Below are positions 31,332-40,470 of a DNA stretch of 64,000 bases, piece by piece. Source of the DNA: Methylobacterium sp. Leaf108 (lineage in GTDB: Bacteria; Pseudomonadota; Alphaproteobacteria; Rhizobiales; Beijerinckiaceae); the NCBI RefSeq assembly GCF_001423265.1, contig NZ_LMND01000012.1:69501-133500 (forward strand). The letters run 5' to 3'. The notes beneath the pieces were generated by a model that saw nothing but the letters and a program-made list of their open reading frames with translations, ran no database searches and had not been told where the DNA came from. Within the stretch, counting starts at the first letter, position 1; each line of letters begins with the position of its first letter. The position numbers were made by a program, and so were the translations under genes.

Positions 31332-33110
31332 GTGCCGACCCGGACCACCGTGGCTCCCTCCGACGAGAACATTCCCCCGCGCGGCCTGCTGGCGTGGCCG
31401 CGCCTGCTGTGGCGCGGGATCGGGCAGAGGGCCTCCTCGAGCCTGACGCGGCGCATCGTCGTCCTCAATCTCGTGGGGCTCTTCGCCCTCCTGTTCGGCT
31501 TCCTCTATCTCAACCAGTTCCGACAGGGCCTGATCCAGGCCAGGGTCCAGAGCCTGCTGATCCAGGGCGAGATCATCGCCGGCGCGATCGCCTCCTCGGC
31601 CTCCGTGGAGACGGACGCCATCCGGATCGATCCCGACAAGCTCCTGCAGCTCCAGGCGGGCGAGCCCGGATCCTTGCGCGAGGAGAACCCCTCGCCGCTG
31701 ACCTTCTCCCTCAACCCGGAACGGGTGGCGCCGCTGCTGCGCCGCCTGGTGACGCCCACCGGAAATCGTGCCCGCGTCTACGACCAGGACGGCGGCCTCC
31801 TGTTCGACACCCGCACGCTGTCGGCCCGCGGCGAGATCGGGCGCGCCGACGGCCTGCCGCGGCATCGCCGCAACGTGCTCGAACAGGCCTACGACTTCGT
31901 CCAGGCGAAGATCTTCGGCGCGGTCCTGGGAGACCCCCCGGCGCAGCCCGACGAGGCCGGGCCGACCAACGGCCAATCCCTCAAGGAGGTCCAGGTCGCC
32001 CTTGCAGGGTCGCGCGGCACCGTGGTCCGTCGCAACCGGGCGACGGAGACCATCGTTTCGGTGGCGGTGCCGATCCAGCGCGGCGGCGTCGTGCGCGGCG
32101 CCCTGATGCTCTCGACGCAAGGGGGCGACATCGACCGGGTGATCGCCTCCGAGCGGTTCGGCCTGCTGCAGGTCTTCCTCATCGCCGCCCTGGTGATGCT
32201 GGTGCTCTCGATCCTGCTCGCCGGTGCCATCGCCGGCCCGGTCCGGCGCCTGGCCGACGCGGCCGAGAAGGTGCGCCTGGGGATCAAGTCGCGCGAGGAG
32301 ATCCCGGACTTCACCGGCCGCACCGACGAGATCGGCCACCTCTCGGGCGCCCTGCGCGACATGACCCAGGCCCTCTACCGCCGTATCGACGCCATCGAGA
32401 GTTTCGCCGCCGACGTCAGCCACGAGCTCAAGAACCCGCTCACCTCCCTGCGCAGCGCCGTCGAGACCCTGCCGCTGGCACGCAGCGACGAGTCGCGCGG
32501 GCGGCTCCTGGCGATCATCCAGCACGACGTGAAGCGCCTCGACCGCCTGATCAGCGACATCTCCGACGCCTCACGCCTCGATGCCGAACTGGCGCGGGCC
32601 GAGGCGCGACGGGTCGACCTGCGCAAGCTCCTCACCACCGTCGTCTCGGTGGCCAACGAGCGCAAGCGCGCCAAGGACGCCTTCATCCAGTTCGACGTCG
32701 ACGCGCCGCCCGGCGACGTCGAGGCGCCGTTCATGATCTTCGGCCACGACAGCCGGCTCGGGCAGGTGATCAACAACCTCCTCGACAACGCCCGCTCGTT
32801 CTCCCCCCCCGACGCCAAGGTCCGGGTCGCCCTGCGCCGCGTGAAGGGCGAGGTCGAGATGATCGTCGAGGACGAGGGCCCGGGTATTCCCCAGGACGCG
32901 CTGGAGCGGATCTTCGAGCGGTTCTACACCGACCGCCCCGAGCAGGGATTCGGCCAGAACTCCGGCCTCGGGCTGTCGATCTCCCGCCAGATCGTCCAGG
33001 CCCATCGCGGCACCATCCGCGCCGAGAACCGGCCCGGCCCCGCCGACGAGGACGGCGAGCCCACGATCCGCGGCGCCCGCTTCATCGTGCGCCTGCCGTC
33101 GCTGCGCTGA
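31332..33110 (+). CDS. chvG: Sensor histidine kinase ChvG
   Basis: A 592-residue inner-membrane kinase. Two membrane segments are at about 40-62 and 278-300, with a large periplasmic sensor domain between them. HAMP, HisKA (His364 in DVSHELKNPLTSL) and HATPase domains follow, with intact N-box (QVINNLLDNARSF), G1 (DEGPGIP) and G2 (GLGLSI). In related bacteria the periplasmic inhibitor ExoR binds this kinase. The start is GTG 31332. It is in an operon with chvI, and hprK begins nine bases after its stop. Confidence 0.93.
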   Translation: MPTRTTVAPSDENIPPRGLLAWPRLLWRGIGQRASSSLTRRIVVLNLVGLFALLFGFLYLNQFRQGLIQARVQSLLIQGEIIAGAIASSASVETDAIRIDPDKLLQLQAGEPGSLREENPSPLTFSLNPERVAPLLRRLVTPTGNRARVYDQDGGLLFDTRTLSARGEIGRADGLPRHRRNVLEQAYDFVQAKIFGAVLGDPPAQPDEAGPTNGQSLKEVQVALAGSRGTVVRRNRATETIVSVAVPIQRGGVVRGALMLSTQGGDIDRVIASERFGLLQVFLIAALVMLVLSILLAGAIAGPVRRLADAAEKVRLGIKSREEIPDFTGRTDEIGHLSGALRDMTQALYRRIDAIESFAADVSHELKNPLTSLRSAVETLPLARSDESRGRLLAIIQHDVKRLDRLISDISDASRLDAELARAEARRVDLRKLLTTVVSVANERKRAKDAFIQFDVDAPPGDVEAPFMIFGHDSRLGQVINNLLDNARSFSPPDAKVRVALRRVKGEVEMIVEDEGPGIPQDALERIFERFYTDRPEQGFGQNSGLGLSISRQIVQAHRGTIRAENRPGPADEDGEPTIRGARFIVRLPSLR

Positions 33111-33119
33111 TCGCGGCCG

Positions 33120-33644
33120 ATGCCGGTCGCCTCGCCCCTTCGTGAGACCGTGCATGCGACGGCCGTGGCGATCCGCGAGGCCGGCGTTCTGATCAGGGGC
33201 CAATCGGGGACGGGCAAGACCGCCCTCGCCCTGGCGCTCCTCGATCGGGCGGCGATGGGCGGCATCCATGCCGGTCTCGTGGGCGACGACCGCATCCGGC
33301 TCGAACGACACCATGGGCGCCTCGTCGCCGGTCCGCATCCGGATCTGGCGGGGCTCGCCGAGGTTCGCGGCCACGGCATCCGGCGCCTCGCTGCGACGCA
33401 CGACGCGGCGGTTGTGCGCCTCGTGGTCGATCTGGGACGCGATGACGAACGCCTGCCCGAGCACGGCGCGGATCGCGTCACCCTCCTCGACGTCGCCCTG
33501 CCCCGTCTCACCCTCGGACCAGGGCTCCTGCGGAGCGGTCTCGGGGTCCGGCTGGTCTTCGACGCCCTCGACACGCAGGCCGTGTGCGTTGCGGCGCAGA
33601 CGCACCTGCCGATTCTCGCAGCGTGGCATGACGGCGACCCGTAG
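33120..33644 (+). CDS. hprK: HPr kinase/phosphorylase, short alphaproteobacterial form
   Basis: A 174-residue protein equal to the C-terminal kinase domain only of Firmicutes HprK, as is normal in alphaproteobacteria. The Walker A motif GQSGTGKT is at residues 27-34. GDDRIRLER carries the next catalytic Asp pair, and AEVRGHGIRRL corresponds to the family signature. It would phosphorylate HPr on Ser64 and so control the regulatory PTS. It sits between chvG and the EIIA gene, the conserved cassette order. Confidence 0.9.
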   Translation: MPVASPLRETVHATAVAIREAGVLIRGQSGTGKTALALALLDRAAMGGIHAGLVGDDRIRLERHHGRLVAGPHPDLAGLAEVRGHGIRRLAATHDAAVVRLVVDLGRDDERLPEHGADRVTLLDVALPRLTLGPGLLRSGLGVRLVFDALDTQAVCVAAQTHLPILAAWHDGDP

Positions 33645-33769
33645 CCTCGGCACATCCACCATGGCATGATCGTGACGTTGTGCCGTACAAAACGTCGCGA
33701 CCGTCTTGCGCACGACATTGCGCTGCACAAAATGGCAGCGGCTTCTCGAGAGCGCTGGAACATGCGTCG

Positions 33770-34171
33770 ATGATTGGAATGGTGCTCGTCACCCACGGGC
33801 TGCTCGCGACGGAGTTCAAAGCCGCGCTCGAGCACGTCGTGGGTCCTCAGAAGCAGATCGAGACGATCACGATCGGCCCCGAGGACGACATGGAAACCCG
33901 CCGCCTCGACATCATGTCGGCGGTGGGCCGGGTCAACACTGGCAACGGCGTCGTCGTGCTCACCGACATGTTCGGCGGCACGCCGTCGAACCTCGCCCTG
34001 TCCTGTATGAGCGGCGGCTGCGTCGAGGTGGTCGCCGGCATCAACCTTCCCATGCTGATCAAGCTCGCCAGCGTCCGCGACGAGGAGACCCTCGGGGACG
34101 CGGTGCTCCACGCCCAGGAGGCGGGGCGCAAGTACATTAACGTCGCCTCGCGGGTCCTTGCGGGAAAATGA
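33770..34171 (+). CDS. PTS EIIA component of the mannose family (regulatory)
   Basis: A 133-residue EIIA-Man-like protein. The phospho-histidine is His9 in MIGMVLVTHGLLA, and the conserved loop VVVLTDMFGGTPSNLA follows near residue 60. Alphaproteobacteria with this cassette lack sugar-specific EIIB/EIIC partners, and none is seen here. It therefore probably serves signalling, receiving phosphate from HPr. The ATG at 33770 was chosen because residues before it are unconserved. The 125-bp gap after hprK shows no clear terminator. Confidence 0.9.
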   Translation: MIGMVLVTHGLLATEFKAALEHVVGPQKQIETITIGPEDDMETRRLDIMSAVGRVNTGNGVVVLTDMFGGTPSNLALSCMSGGCVEVVAGINLPMLIKLASVRDEETLGDAVLHAQEAGRKYINVASRVLAGK

Positions 34172-34265
34172 GCTTTCGCCGGACGCGGGAAGGGCTTAAC
34201 CACGGTTCCATCATGAGAGCGTGGCCGAAGCGACCGCGCCGAACCGAGGAAGCGGCCCGCACCCG

Positions 34266-34589
34266 ATGAGCGAGACCTTCGAGGCCGAGGACGACGATCT
34301 CCCACCGGTGCCCGAGGGCGGACTGCTGGAGGTCGTTCCTGTCATCAACCGACGTGGGCTGCACGCGCGCGCCTCCGCCAAGTTCGTCCAGACCGTCGAG
34401 CGCTACGACGCCCAGGTCACGGTCACGCGGTCCGGCGAGACCGTGGGCGGTCGCTCGATCATGGGCCTTCTCACCCTCGGCGCGGCCCAGGGGACGACCA
34501 TCGCGGTGACCTCGGTGGGGCCGGACGCCCGCGCCTGCATGGACGCGATCGTCGCCCTCCTCGCCAACCGGTTCGGCGAGGACGAGTAG
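34266..34589 (+). CDS. HPr-family phosphocarrier protein
   Basis: A 107-residue HPr. The PTS phospho-site is His33 in INRRGLHARASAKF, and the HprK target is Ser64 in GRSIMGLLTLGAAQG. An acidic extension of about 17 residues (SETFEAEDDDLPPVPEG) precedes the domain. An in-frame GTG at 34221 would add 15 more residues. It ends the chvI-chvG-hprK-EIIA-HPr cassette. Enzyme I (PtsP-type) must be encoded elsewhere. Confidence 0.93.
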   Translation: MSETFEAEDDDLPPVPEGGLLEVVPVINRRGLHARASAKFVQTVERYDAQVTVTRSGETVGGRSIMGLLTLGAAQGTTIAVTSVGPDARACMDAIVALLANRFGEDE

Positions 34590-34603
34590 TCCCGCCCCGC
34601 GGC

Positions 34604-35539
34604 TTAGCCGCGGATACGGTCGTCCTTCGGCACCGCGGCGACGACGCTGCGCCGATCCTCCGCCTGTTTCCACAGCACTGCGCCGGCGCCGGTTCCCAAG
34701 TGGATGCGGCCCGCGACGAGGCGTCCCGACCGTCTCACAAGGTCGACGCAGGCCTCGCCGCGCCGACCGAAGCGGCGGGTCACCACACGCACCATGATCG
34801 CCTGCGAGGGATCGTCGAGGATCGGTCGCGCCGACACGCGGGCGTCGAGGCCGAGGAAGTCCTCGACGGCATCGCGGATGCGGCCGGGGTCGACCACACA
34901 TTCGATCTCCGACCGGTCGCGGGCGATGGCATTCGGGGGGCGGATACCGAGGACGTTCCCCGCGGGGATATCGCGGCGGGCGCTCACGGCCGAGCGCAAC
35001 GGTGCCATCGTTCGTTCGAGCAGCGACGCGGCCGGCTCGATCTCGGCACCGGAGCGGTCGAGGCGCATTCCGAGGGCGACGAGGCCCTCGTCGAGGGCCT
35101 GCGCGACGGCGCCGGCATGGGCAGGATGGACGGTCGGGGCGAGGGTCAGGCCCGGCGGCTGCCAGGGCCGGACACGGCCACGCCCCCATACGGCCGACGG
35201 CATGACGAGGCCGACGACGCCCTCGATGCGGGTCCGTCCCGCCGACCCGGCGAGAGCGAAGGCGAACGCCGGCTCGACGCCGCGCTCCTGATGCTGCGCC
35301 GCCGCCAGCAGGTAGTCGGGATCGGCGAAGACCGGCGTGGGCACGCCCATGCGCGCGAGCAGGTCGCGCCAGGCCACCACCCGCTCGTCGGTGACCGCCG
35401 ACGCCTTCACGATCTCGACCGACCAGGTGTCCGGCCCGGGCCTGACGGGCTCCGCCTCCGGCCGCGGCCATCCGATGCCGCCTTGCCCGATGCCGCCTTG
35501 CCCGAGGCCACCTTGGATCACCCTGAACCTGTGTCGCAT
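34604..35539 (-). CDS. GNAT-like protein, BioF2/CelD type
   Basis: A 311-residue protein. The N-terminus carries short Gly/Gln repeats (GGLGQGGIGQGGIG) encoded by small tandem DNA repeats near 35475-35515. The segments WRDLLARMGVPTPVFADPDYL and, near the C-terminus, EACVDLVRRSGRLVAGRIHLG and AGAVLWKQA recall the double-GNAT fold of CelD/BcsL and BioF2-like proteins. The catalytic role is unknown and the match is moderate. It is convergent with the HPr gene, with only 14 bases between their stops. Confidence 0.55.
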   Translation of the reverse strand: MRHRFRVIQGGLGQGGIGQGGIGWPRPEAEPVRPGPDTWSVEIVKASAVTDERVVAWRDLLARMGVPTPVFADPDYLLAAAQHQERGVEPAFAFALAGSAGRTRIEGVVGLVMPSAVWGRGRVRPWQPPGLTLAPTVHPAHAGAVAQALDEGLVALGMRLDRSGAEIEPAASLLERTMAPLRSAVSARRDIPAGNVLGIRPPNAIARDRSEIECVVDPGRIRDAVEDFLGLDARVSARPILDDPSQAIMVRVVTRRFGRRGEACVDLVRRSGRLVAGRIHLGTGAGAVLWKQAEDRRSVVAAVPKDDRIRG

Positions 35540-35673
35540 GCAATCGTCCTGATCCCGGGTGGGGATGTCTCGATCCGGGACGCCGCCGCCGTCACGGCGC
35601 GTCCCTCACCACCCGGGTACCAAGATCGATGCCGGCTTGCCGCCGACCGGGACCGGGACCGCCGAAGGCCGTT

Positions 35674-36762
35674 TCAGCCGCCGGGGATCGCCAGGGGGTT
35701 GGCGGTGAGCGCCGCCGCGTCCGGCGCGTCGAGGCGCGGACGGCCGAGGAAGGCGTCCCACAGACCCTGGACGAAGGCGGTGTCGAGGTCGCGCACGATC
35801 AGGACGAGACGGGAGCGGCGATCGGAATCCGGCCAGGCCTCGAGGACCACGGGGGTATGGATGATGTGCTGGACGCCGTGGACGACGACGGGGCGATCGG
35901 GCGAATCGGCGAGTCCGACCAGTCCCTTCAGGCGCAGCAGCTTGGGGCCGTGGGCCGAGCGCAGCAGATCGAGGAACATCTCGAACGCCGGGCGCGGCAC
36001 CGGTGTCTCGCTCGTCAGCGTGAAGGCACGGATCGCCGCGTCGTGGCGGTTCACGTCGTGGTGGTGATGCCCATGATGGTGGTGGTGGTGGTCCACCGCC
36101 TCCGCACCGAGCCAGGCGCGCACGTCCGCGCTCTTGCCCTCGACGCCGAACAGCCCTCCGAGAAGATCGGCCGCGGCGACGTCGCCCTCGTGGATGCCGG
36201 CGCCGGGGTTGAGGGCGGCGAGCCGCCCGCGCAGGGCCGCCCCGCCATCGCGGGCGAGATCGGCCTTGGCCACGACGATCCGGTCGGCCACCGCCGCCTG
36301 GCGCAGGGCCTCGGGATGGGCGTCGAGGGTGGCCTCGCCGTTGACGGCATCGACCACGGTGACGACGCCCTGCAGCCGGTACCGCATCACCAGATAGGGG
36401 TGGTAGATCAGTGCGTGCAGGATCGGCGCGGGGTCGGCCAGGCCCGTCGTCTCGATGACGACCCGGCGGAACGGCGTGACGCGGCCGTTGTCGCGCTTGC
36501 GCAGAAGGTCCTCGAGGGTGGCGATGAGGTCGCCGCGCACGGTGCAGCACAGGCAGCCGGCGCCGAGCAGGATCATGTCCTGGTCGACCGATTCGATCAG
36601 GAGGTGGTCGAGCCCGATCTCGCCGAACTCGTTGACGATGACCACCGTGTCGGCCAGCGCCGGGTCGCGCAGCAGGCGGTTCAAGAGGGTCGTCTTGCCG
36701 GCTCCGAGGAAGCCGGTGAGGACGGTGAGCGGGATCGGGTCCGGGCGGCGCGCGTCTGTCAT
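35674..36762 (-). CDS. CobW/COG0523-family GTPase with histidine-rich metal-binding loop
   Basis: A 362-residue G3E GTPase. The P-loop TGFLGAGKTTLLN is at about residues 15-27, and the metal-site motif CLCC follows (GAGCLCCTVRGD). The family Glu motif is VNEFGEIGLDH. A histidine run (DHHHHHHGHHHHD) at about 232-244 links the GTPase and C-terminal domains. Members are metal chaperones for zinc, cobalt or other metals. The window also contains cobaltochelatase genes, but they are 17 kb away, so zinc handling is just as likely. Confidence 0.9.
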   Translation of the reverse strand: MTDARRPDPIPLTVLTGFLGAGKTTLLNRLLRDPALADTVVIVNEFGEIGLDHLLIESVDQDMILLGAGCLCCTVRGDLIATLEDLLRKRDNGRVTPFRRVVIETTGLADPAPILHALIYHPYLVMRYRLQGVVTVVDAVNGEATLDAHPEALRQAAVADRIVVAKADLARDGGAALRGRLAALNPGAGIHEGDVAAADLLGGLFGVEGKSADVRAWLGAEAVDHHHHHHGHHHHDVNRHDAAIRAFTLTSETPVPRPAFEMFLDLLRSAHGPKLLRLKGLVGLADSPDRPVVVHGVQHIIHTPVVLEAWPDSDRRSRLVLIVRDLDTAFVQGLWDAFLGRPRLDAPDAAALTANPLAIPGG

Positions 36763-36813
36763 GCGGATCGCCTTACGCTGGTTTTCCCGCCCCCGTCACC
36801 CGCGCCCGGGCGC

Positions 36814-38328
36814 TCAGTCGCGCGCGGCGCGCCCGGCGGCGGCCTTGGTCGTCCCCGGTTTCTCGGGCTTCTTGTCGCCGGCTTTGGCCGCCGGTTTGGC
36901 CGGGGTCGCCTTGGCCGGGGTCGCCTTGGCCGCATTCGGTTTGGCCGGCTTGACGGCCTCTGCCTTCACCTTCGCGCCGCCCGCCAGGACGGGCGTGGTC
37001 TCCACCGCGGTGTAGGCGCTGGCGGACGCGGGCGTTCCGGGCCGTGTCTTGACGGTCGCCTTCGCCGTGCTCGAAGCGGGCTTGTCCTGGATCGCCCGGG
37101 TCTTCGCCTGCTTGGCCTCGCGGGCCGCTTCGCGCTTGGCCTTGCCCTCCTCCAGCTTGGCGGTGCGGGCGGCGGCCTTCTCGGCCTTGTCCGCGTCCTC
37201 CTGCTGGCTGAGGGCGATGGCGCCCTCGGCGGGATCGCGGCCGATCCAGACCAGGATCGGCTGCAGGGGCGCGCGCGGGGGCAGCGCGCGGTTGCGCAGG
37301 GCGGCACTGTTCATGGTGGCGAAGGCGAGGGCGGCGGGGAGCGGCGAGACCGAGGCCATCAACTGGGTGTTGGCCTGGTCGGCGGCGGCGCCGGCGACCA
37401 CGGCGGCCTGGCCGGAGTCCACCGGCATCGGCTTGCGGCGGTCGCAGATGTAGGGGCGCATGTCCGGCGGCTCGGAGATCGCGGAGGTCGGCAGCGTCTC
37501 GAGGGTCGCGGCCCCCCAGCCGGGCGATTGGGTGAAGCCGTAGTCGAACAGGTCCGCCGCCTTGATGTCGCGCTCGCGCGCGCTCGGCTGGCCCATCACC
37601 ACGGTGATGATGCGCCGGCCGTTGCGGGTGGCGCTCGCCACCACGTTGAAGCCGCCCGAGCAGATGAAGCCGGTCTTCATGCCGTCGGTACCGGCGTAGC
37701 GCCCGAGCAGGCCGTTGTGGTTGGCCATGACGGAGCGGCCGAACTGGATGGCACTGATGGAGAAGAGCGGGCGGGAATCGGGGAAGTCCCGGATCAGGGC
37801 GCGCCCGAGCACGGCCATGTCCCGCGCCGTCGTCCACTGGCGTGGGTCGGGCAGTCCGTGCGGGTTGGTCCAGCGGCTCTCGCGCATCCCGATCCGCTGG
37901 GCCGTCTCGTTCATGGCGGCGGCGAAGCCCTCGACCGAGCCGCCGAGGTTCTCGCCGATCGCGTAGGCCACGTCGTTGGCCGACTTGACCATGATGATCT
38001 TGAGGGCGTTGTCGAGGGTGAGCTGGGTGCCCGGCTTGAAGCCCATCTTCGAGGGCGGCTCGGCCGCCGCCTGGGGCGAGATGGTGATCAGCGAATCGAG
38101 GCTCACCTTGCCCTGGCGGACCATGTCGAGGGCGACATAGGCGGTCATCAGCTTGGTGACGGAAGCCGGGAACCACGGGTCGGTGGCGCCCTGGGCATGG
38201 ATCACCTTGCCCGAATCGACGTCCACCACCAGCATCGGTGCGGTGACCGCCTGCGCCGCACACGGCGCGAACAGGCCCGCCGCAGCGGTGAGCCCAAGGA
38301 CGAAGCGCCTCAAGAATCGGTTCGACAT
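36814..38328 (-). CDS. D-alanyl-D-alanine carboxypeptidase (PBP5/6 family) with long basic tail
   Basis: A 504-residue periplasmic enzyme that trims the terminal D-Ala from peptidoglycan stem peptides. A signal peptide (1-27) is followed by the S11 peptidase domain with SVTK (Ser56, Lys59), SAN (Ser116-Asn118) and KTG (218-220). An SPOR-less C-terminal region from about 365 onward is rich in Lys, Ala and Pro, with repeats such as KATPAKATPAKPAAKAG, resembling a histone H1 tail. The tail may hold the enzyme to the wall or to anionic polymers; this is inference. It lies upstream of the CobW-family gene on the same strand. Confidence 0.9.
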   Translation of the reverse strand: MSNRFLRRFVLGLTAAAGLFAPCAAQAVTAPMLVVDVDSGKVIHAQGATDPWFPASVTKLMTAYVALDMVRQGKVSLDSLITISPQAAAEPPSKMGFKPGTQLTLDNALKIIMVKSANDVAYAIGENLGGSVEGFAAAMNETAQRIGMRESRWTNPHGLPDPRQWTTARDMAVLGRALIRDFPDSRPLFSISAIQFGRSVMANHNGLLGRYAGTDGMKTGFICSGGFNVVASATRNGRRIITVVMGQPSARERDIKAADLFDYGFTQSPGWGAATLETLPTSAISEPPDMRPYICDRRKPMPVDSGQAAVVAGAAADQANTQLMASVSPLPAALAFATMNSAALRNRALPPRAPLQPILVWIGRDPAEGAIALSQQEDADKAEKAAARTAKLEEGKAKREAAREAKQAKTRAIQDKPASSTAKATVKTRPGTPASASAYTAVETTPVLAGGAKVKAEAVKPAKPNAAKATPAKATPAKPAAKAGDKKPEKPGTTKAAAGRAARD

Positions 38329-38626
38329 CAGGCCTGTCTCGACGGGGACGATCGCGACGGGGCGGTCCCGTCGCGGCGTGCGGTCTTCGGATGGGGCGGC
38401 GTGCCCGCCCGGTCGTCCGGACGTGACCGCAGGGGCGATGACGGGTCCGCCGCACCCGCCACGAGGCCACTCCAACCCGTGTTCCGTGGCGAGAGCATGG
38501 CGAAGATGGCCGCCCCGCGCGGCCATGCACAGGCGGGTGTGGTGGCGTCGGCCCCGCGCGGGGTCTATGGGCTCGCACTCGACCGGCCACGTCGGCCGGC
38601 CCTATCGACCGTTCTACGGGAACGCG

Positions 38627-39259
38627 ATGTCCTACGCCGTCAAGGAACTCTTCCACACGCTCCAGGGCGAGGGCGCACAGGCCGGGCGCGCCGCCGTGTT
38701 CTGCCGGTTCTCGGGCTGCAACCTGTGGTCCGGCCGGGAGGAGGATCGCGCGGATGCCGCCTGCCGCTTCTGCGACACCGACTTCATCGGCATGGACGGC
38801 GACGGCGGCGGGCGTTTCGCCGACGCCGACGCGCTGGCCCGGGCCATCGCCGCGACCTGGGGCGGCGGCGACCACCACCGCTACGTGGTCTTCACCGGCG
38901 GCGAGCCGCTGCTGCAACTCGATGCCGCCCTGATCGACGCGGTCCATGCCGCCGGCTTCGAGATCGCCGTGGAGACCAACGGCACCCTCGCGGCGCCAGC
39001 GGGGATCGACTGGATCTGCGTCAGCCCCAAGGCCGGCAACCCGCTCGTACAGACGAGCGGCCACGAACTGAAGCTGGTCTATCCGCAGGCCGGGTTCGAT
39101 CTGGCGGCGCTCGCCGCCCTCCCCTTCCGGCATCACTGGCTCCAGCCGATGGACGGGCCCGACCGCATCGCCCATACGCGGGCGGCGGTGGAGGCCTGCC
39201 GCGGCGACGCCCGCTGGCGCCTGTCGCTGCAGACGCACAAGATCATCGGCATTCCGTAG
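38627..39259 (+). CDS. queE: 7-carboxy-7-deazaguanine synthase
   Basis: A 210-residue radical-SAM enzyme that converts carboxytetrahydropterin to 7-carboxy-7-deazaguanine. The cluster cysteines follow the CX14CX2C spacing of one QueE subclass (C-NLWSGREEDRADAA-C-RF-C) instead of CX3CX2C. FTGGEPLLQLD is the SAM-binding GGEP motif, and VSPKAG is also typical. The ATG at 38627 gives the usual start SYAVKELFHTLQGEG. queD and queC follow on the same strand. Confidence 0.93.
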   Translation: MSYAVKELFHTLQGEGAQAGRAAVFCRFSGCNLWSGREEDRADAACRFCDTDFIGMDGDGGGRFADADALARAIAATWGGGDHHRYVVFTGGEPLLQLDAALIDAVHAAGFEIAVETNGTLAAPAGIDWICVSPKAGNPLVQTSGHELKLVYPQAGFDLAALAALPFRHHWLQPMDGPDRIAHTRAAVEACRGDARWRLSLQTHKIIGIP

Positions 39260-39309
39260 CGGGCCGGCGGGTCGGAAACAGGTCGTCCGAATCAGGTAGA
39301 GTGCGTGTC

Positions 39310-39666
39310 ATGAAGATCACCCAAGCCTTCACGTTCGAGGCGGCCCACCGCCTGCCGCACGTGCCCGAGAGCCACCGCTGCCACCGCATGCACGGCCACT
39401 CCTACCGGGTCGAGCTGACCCTGACCGCGCCGGTCGATCCCCATACCGGCTGGGTCGTCGACTTCTTCGACGTCGAGACCGCCTTCGCGCCGATCCTGGC
39501 CCGGCTCGACCACTACTGCCTCAACGAGGTCGAGGGGCTGGAGAACCCCACCGCCGAGCACATCGCGGCCTGGATCTGGCATCGCACCAAGCCGTCCCTG
39601 CCGGTGCTGTCGTCGGTGCGGGTGTTCGAGACGCCGATGTCCTGGGCCGAGTACGAGGGCGACTAG
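39310..39666 (+). CDS. queD: 6-carboxy-5,6,7,8-tetrahydropterin synthase
   Basis: A 118-residue enzyme that converts dihydroneopterin triphosphate to carboxytetrahydropterin for queuosine synthesis. The zinc-binding histidines are in FEAAHRLPH and HGHSYRVE, and the catalytic cysteine is in [20 protein letters not shown] is the C-terminal signature. It lies 50 bases after queE and 4 bases before queC, so it is clearly operonic. Confidence 0.94.
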   Translation: MKITQAFTFEAAHRLPHVPESHRCHRMHGHSYRVELTLTAPVDPHTGWVVDFFDVETAFAPILARLDHYCLNEVEGLENPTAEHIAAWIWHRTKPSLPVLSSVRVFETPMSWAEYEGD

Positions 39667-39670
39667 CGCC

Positions 39671-40378
39671 ATGACCGACGAGGGCGCCCTGGTCCTGTTC
39701 TCGGGGGGACAGGATTCCACCACCTGCCTCGCCTGGGCGCTGGCGCGCTACCCACGCGTCGAGACCCTGGGCTTCGAGTACGGCCAGCGCCACCGCATCG
39801 AGATGGACTGCCGCGCCCGGCTGCGGACCGGCATCGCCGCCCTCGATCCGGCCTGGGCGGCGCGGCTCGGCGACGACCACGTGGTCGCCCTCGATGCGCT
39901 GGGCGCGATCTCGGAGACGGCGCTCACCCGCGACACCGCCATCGCCATGGCGGCGGACGGGTTGCCCAACACCTTCGTGCCGGGCCGCAACATCGTCTTC
40001 CTGACCTTCGCCGCGGCCCTGGCCTATCGCCGCGACCTGCGCCGCATCGTCGGCGGCATGTGCGAGACCGATTTCTCCGGCTATCCCGATTGCCGCGACG
40101 ACGCGATCAAGGCGCTGCAGGTGGCGCTCAACCTCGGCATGGACCGCCGCTTCGTCCTCGAGACCCCGTTGATGTGGATCGACAAGGCCGCAACCTGGGC
40201 GCTGGCGAAGGCCACCGGCGGCCAGGGCCTGGTAGAGCTGATCGTCGAGGACACCCACACCTGCTACCTCGGGCAGCGCGGCGAGCGCCACGACTGGGGC
40301 TACGGGTGTGGGACGTGCCCGGCGTGCGAGCTGCGGGCGAAGGGGTATCGAGCGTTTATAACGGAGACGACAGACTGA
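39671..40378 (+). CDS. queC: 7-cyano-7-deazaguanine synthase
   Basis: A 235-residue ATP-dependent enzyme that makes preQ0. The PP-loop motif [14 protein letters not shown] is at about residues 8-21, [10 protein letters not shown] follows, and the zinc site near the C-terminus is [13 protein letters not shown]. The final codons (AFITETTD) are noticeably less GC-rich than the rest. The AT-rich DUF262-HEPN island begins directly after, so the last few residues may be island-derived. The enzyme appears complete. Confidence 0.94.
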   Translation: MTDEGALVLFSGGQDSTTCLAWALARYPRVETLGFEYGQRHRIEMDCRARLRTGIAALDPAWAARLGDDHVVALDALGAISETALTRDTAIAMAADGLPNTFVPGRNIVFLTFAAALAYRRDLRRIVGGMCETDFSGYPDCRDDAIKALQVALNLGMDRRFVLETPLMWIDKAATWALAKATGGQGLVELIVEDTHTCYLGQRGERHDWGYGCGTCPACELRAKGYRAFITETTD

Positions 40379-40470
40379 AACGTCTTCTAGCGTAGAATTG
40401 TTCGCGTAGTAGGACTCTTTCAAGGAAATGCAATTAGAAGATGATTTAACCAAATTAGCAGGAGAGACCT

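Noticed and set aside
35629-38626. Long plus-strand frame opposite the CobW and carboxypeptidase genes
   Set aside because: It is the shadow of two well-supported minus-strand genes; only its 3' part, from 38627, is real (queE).
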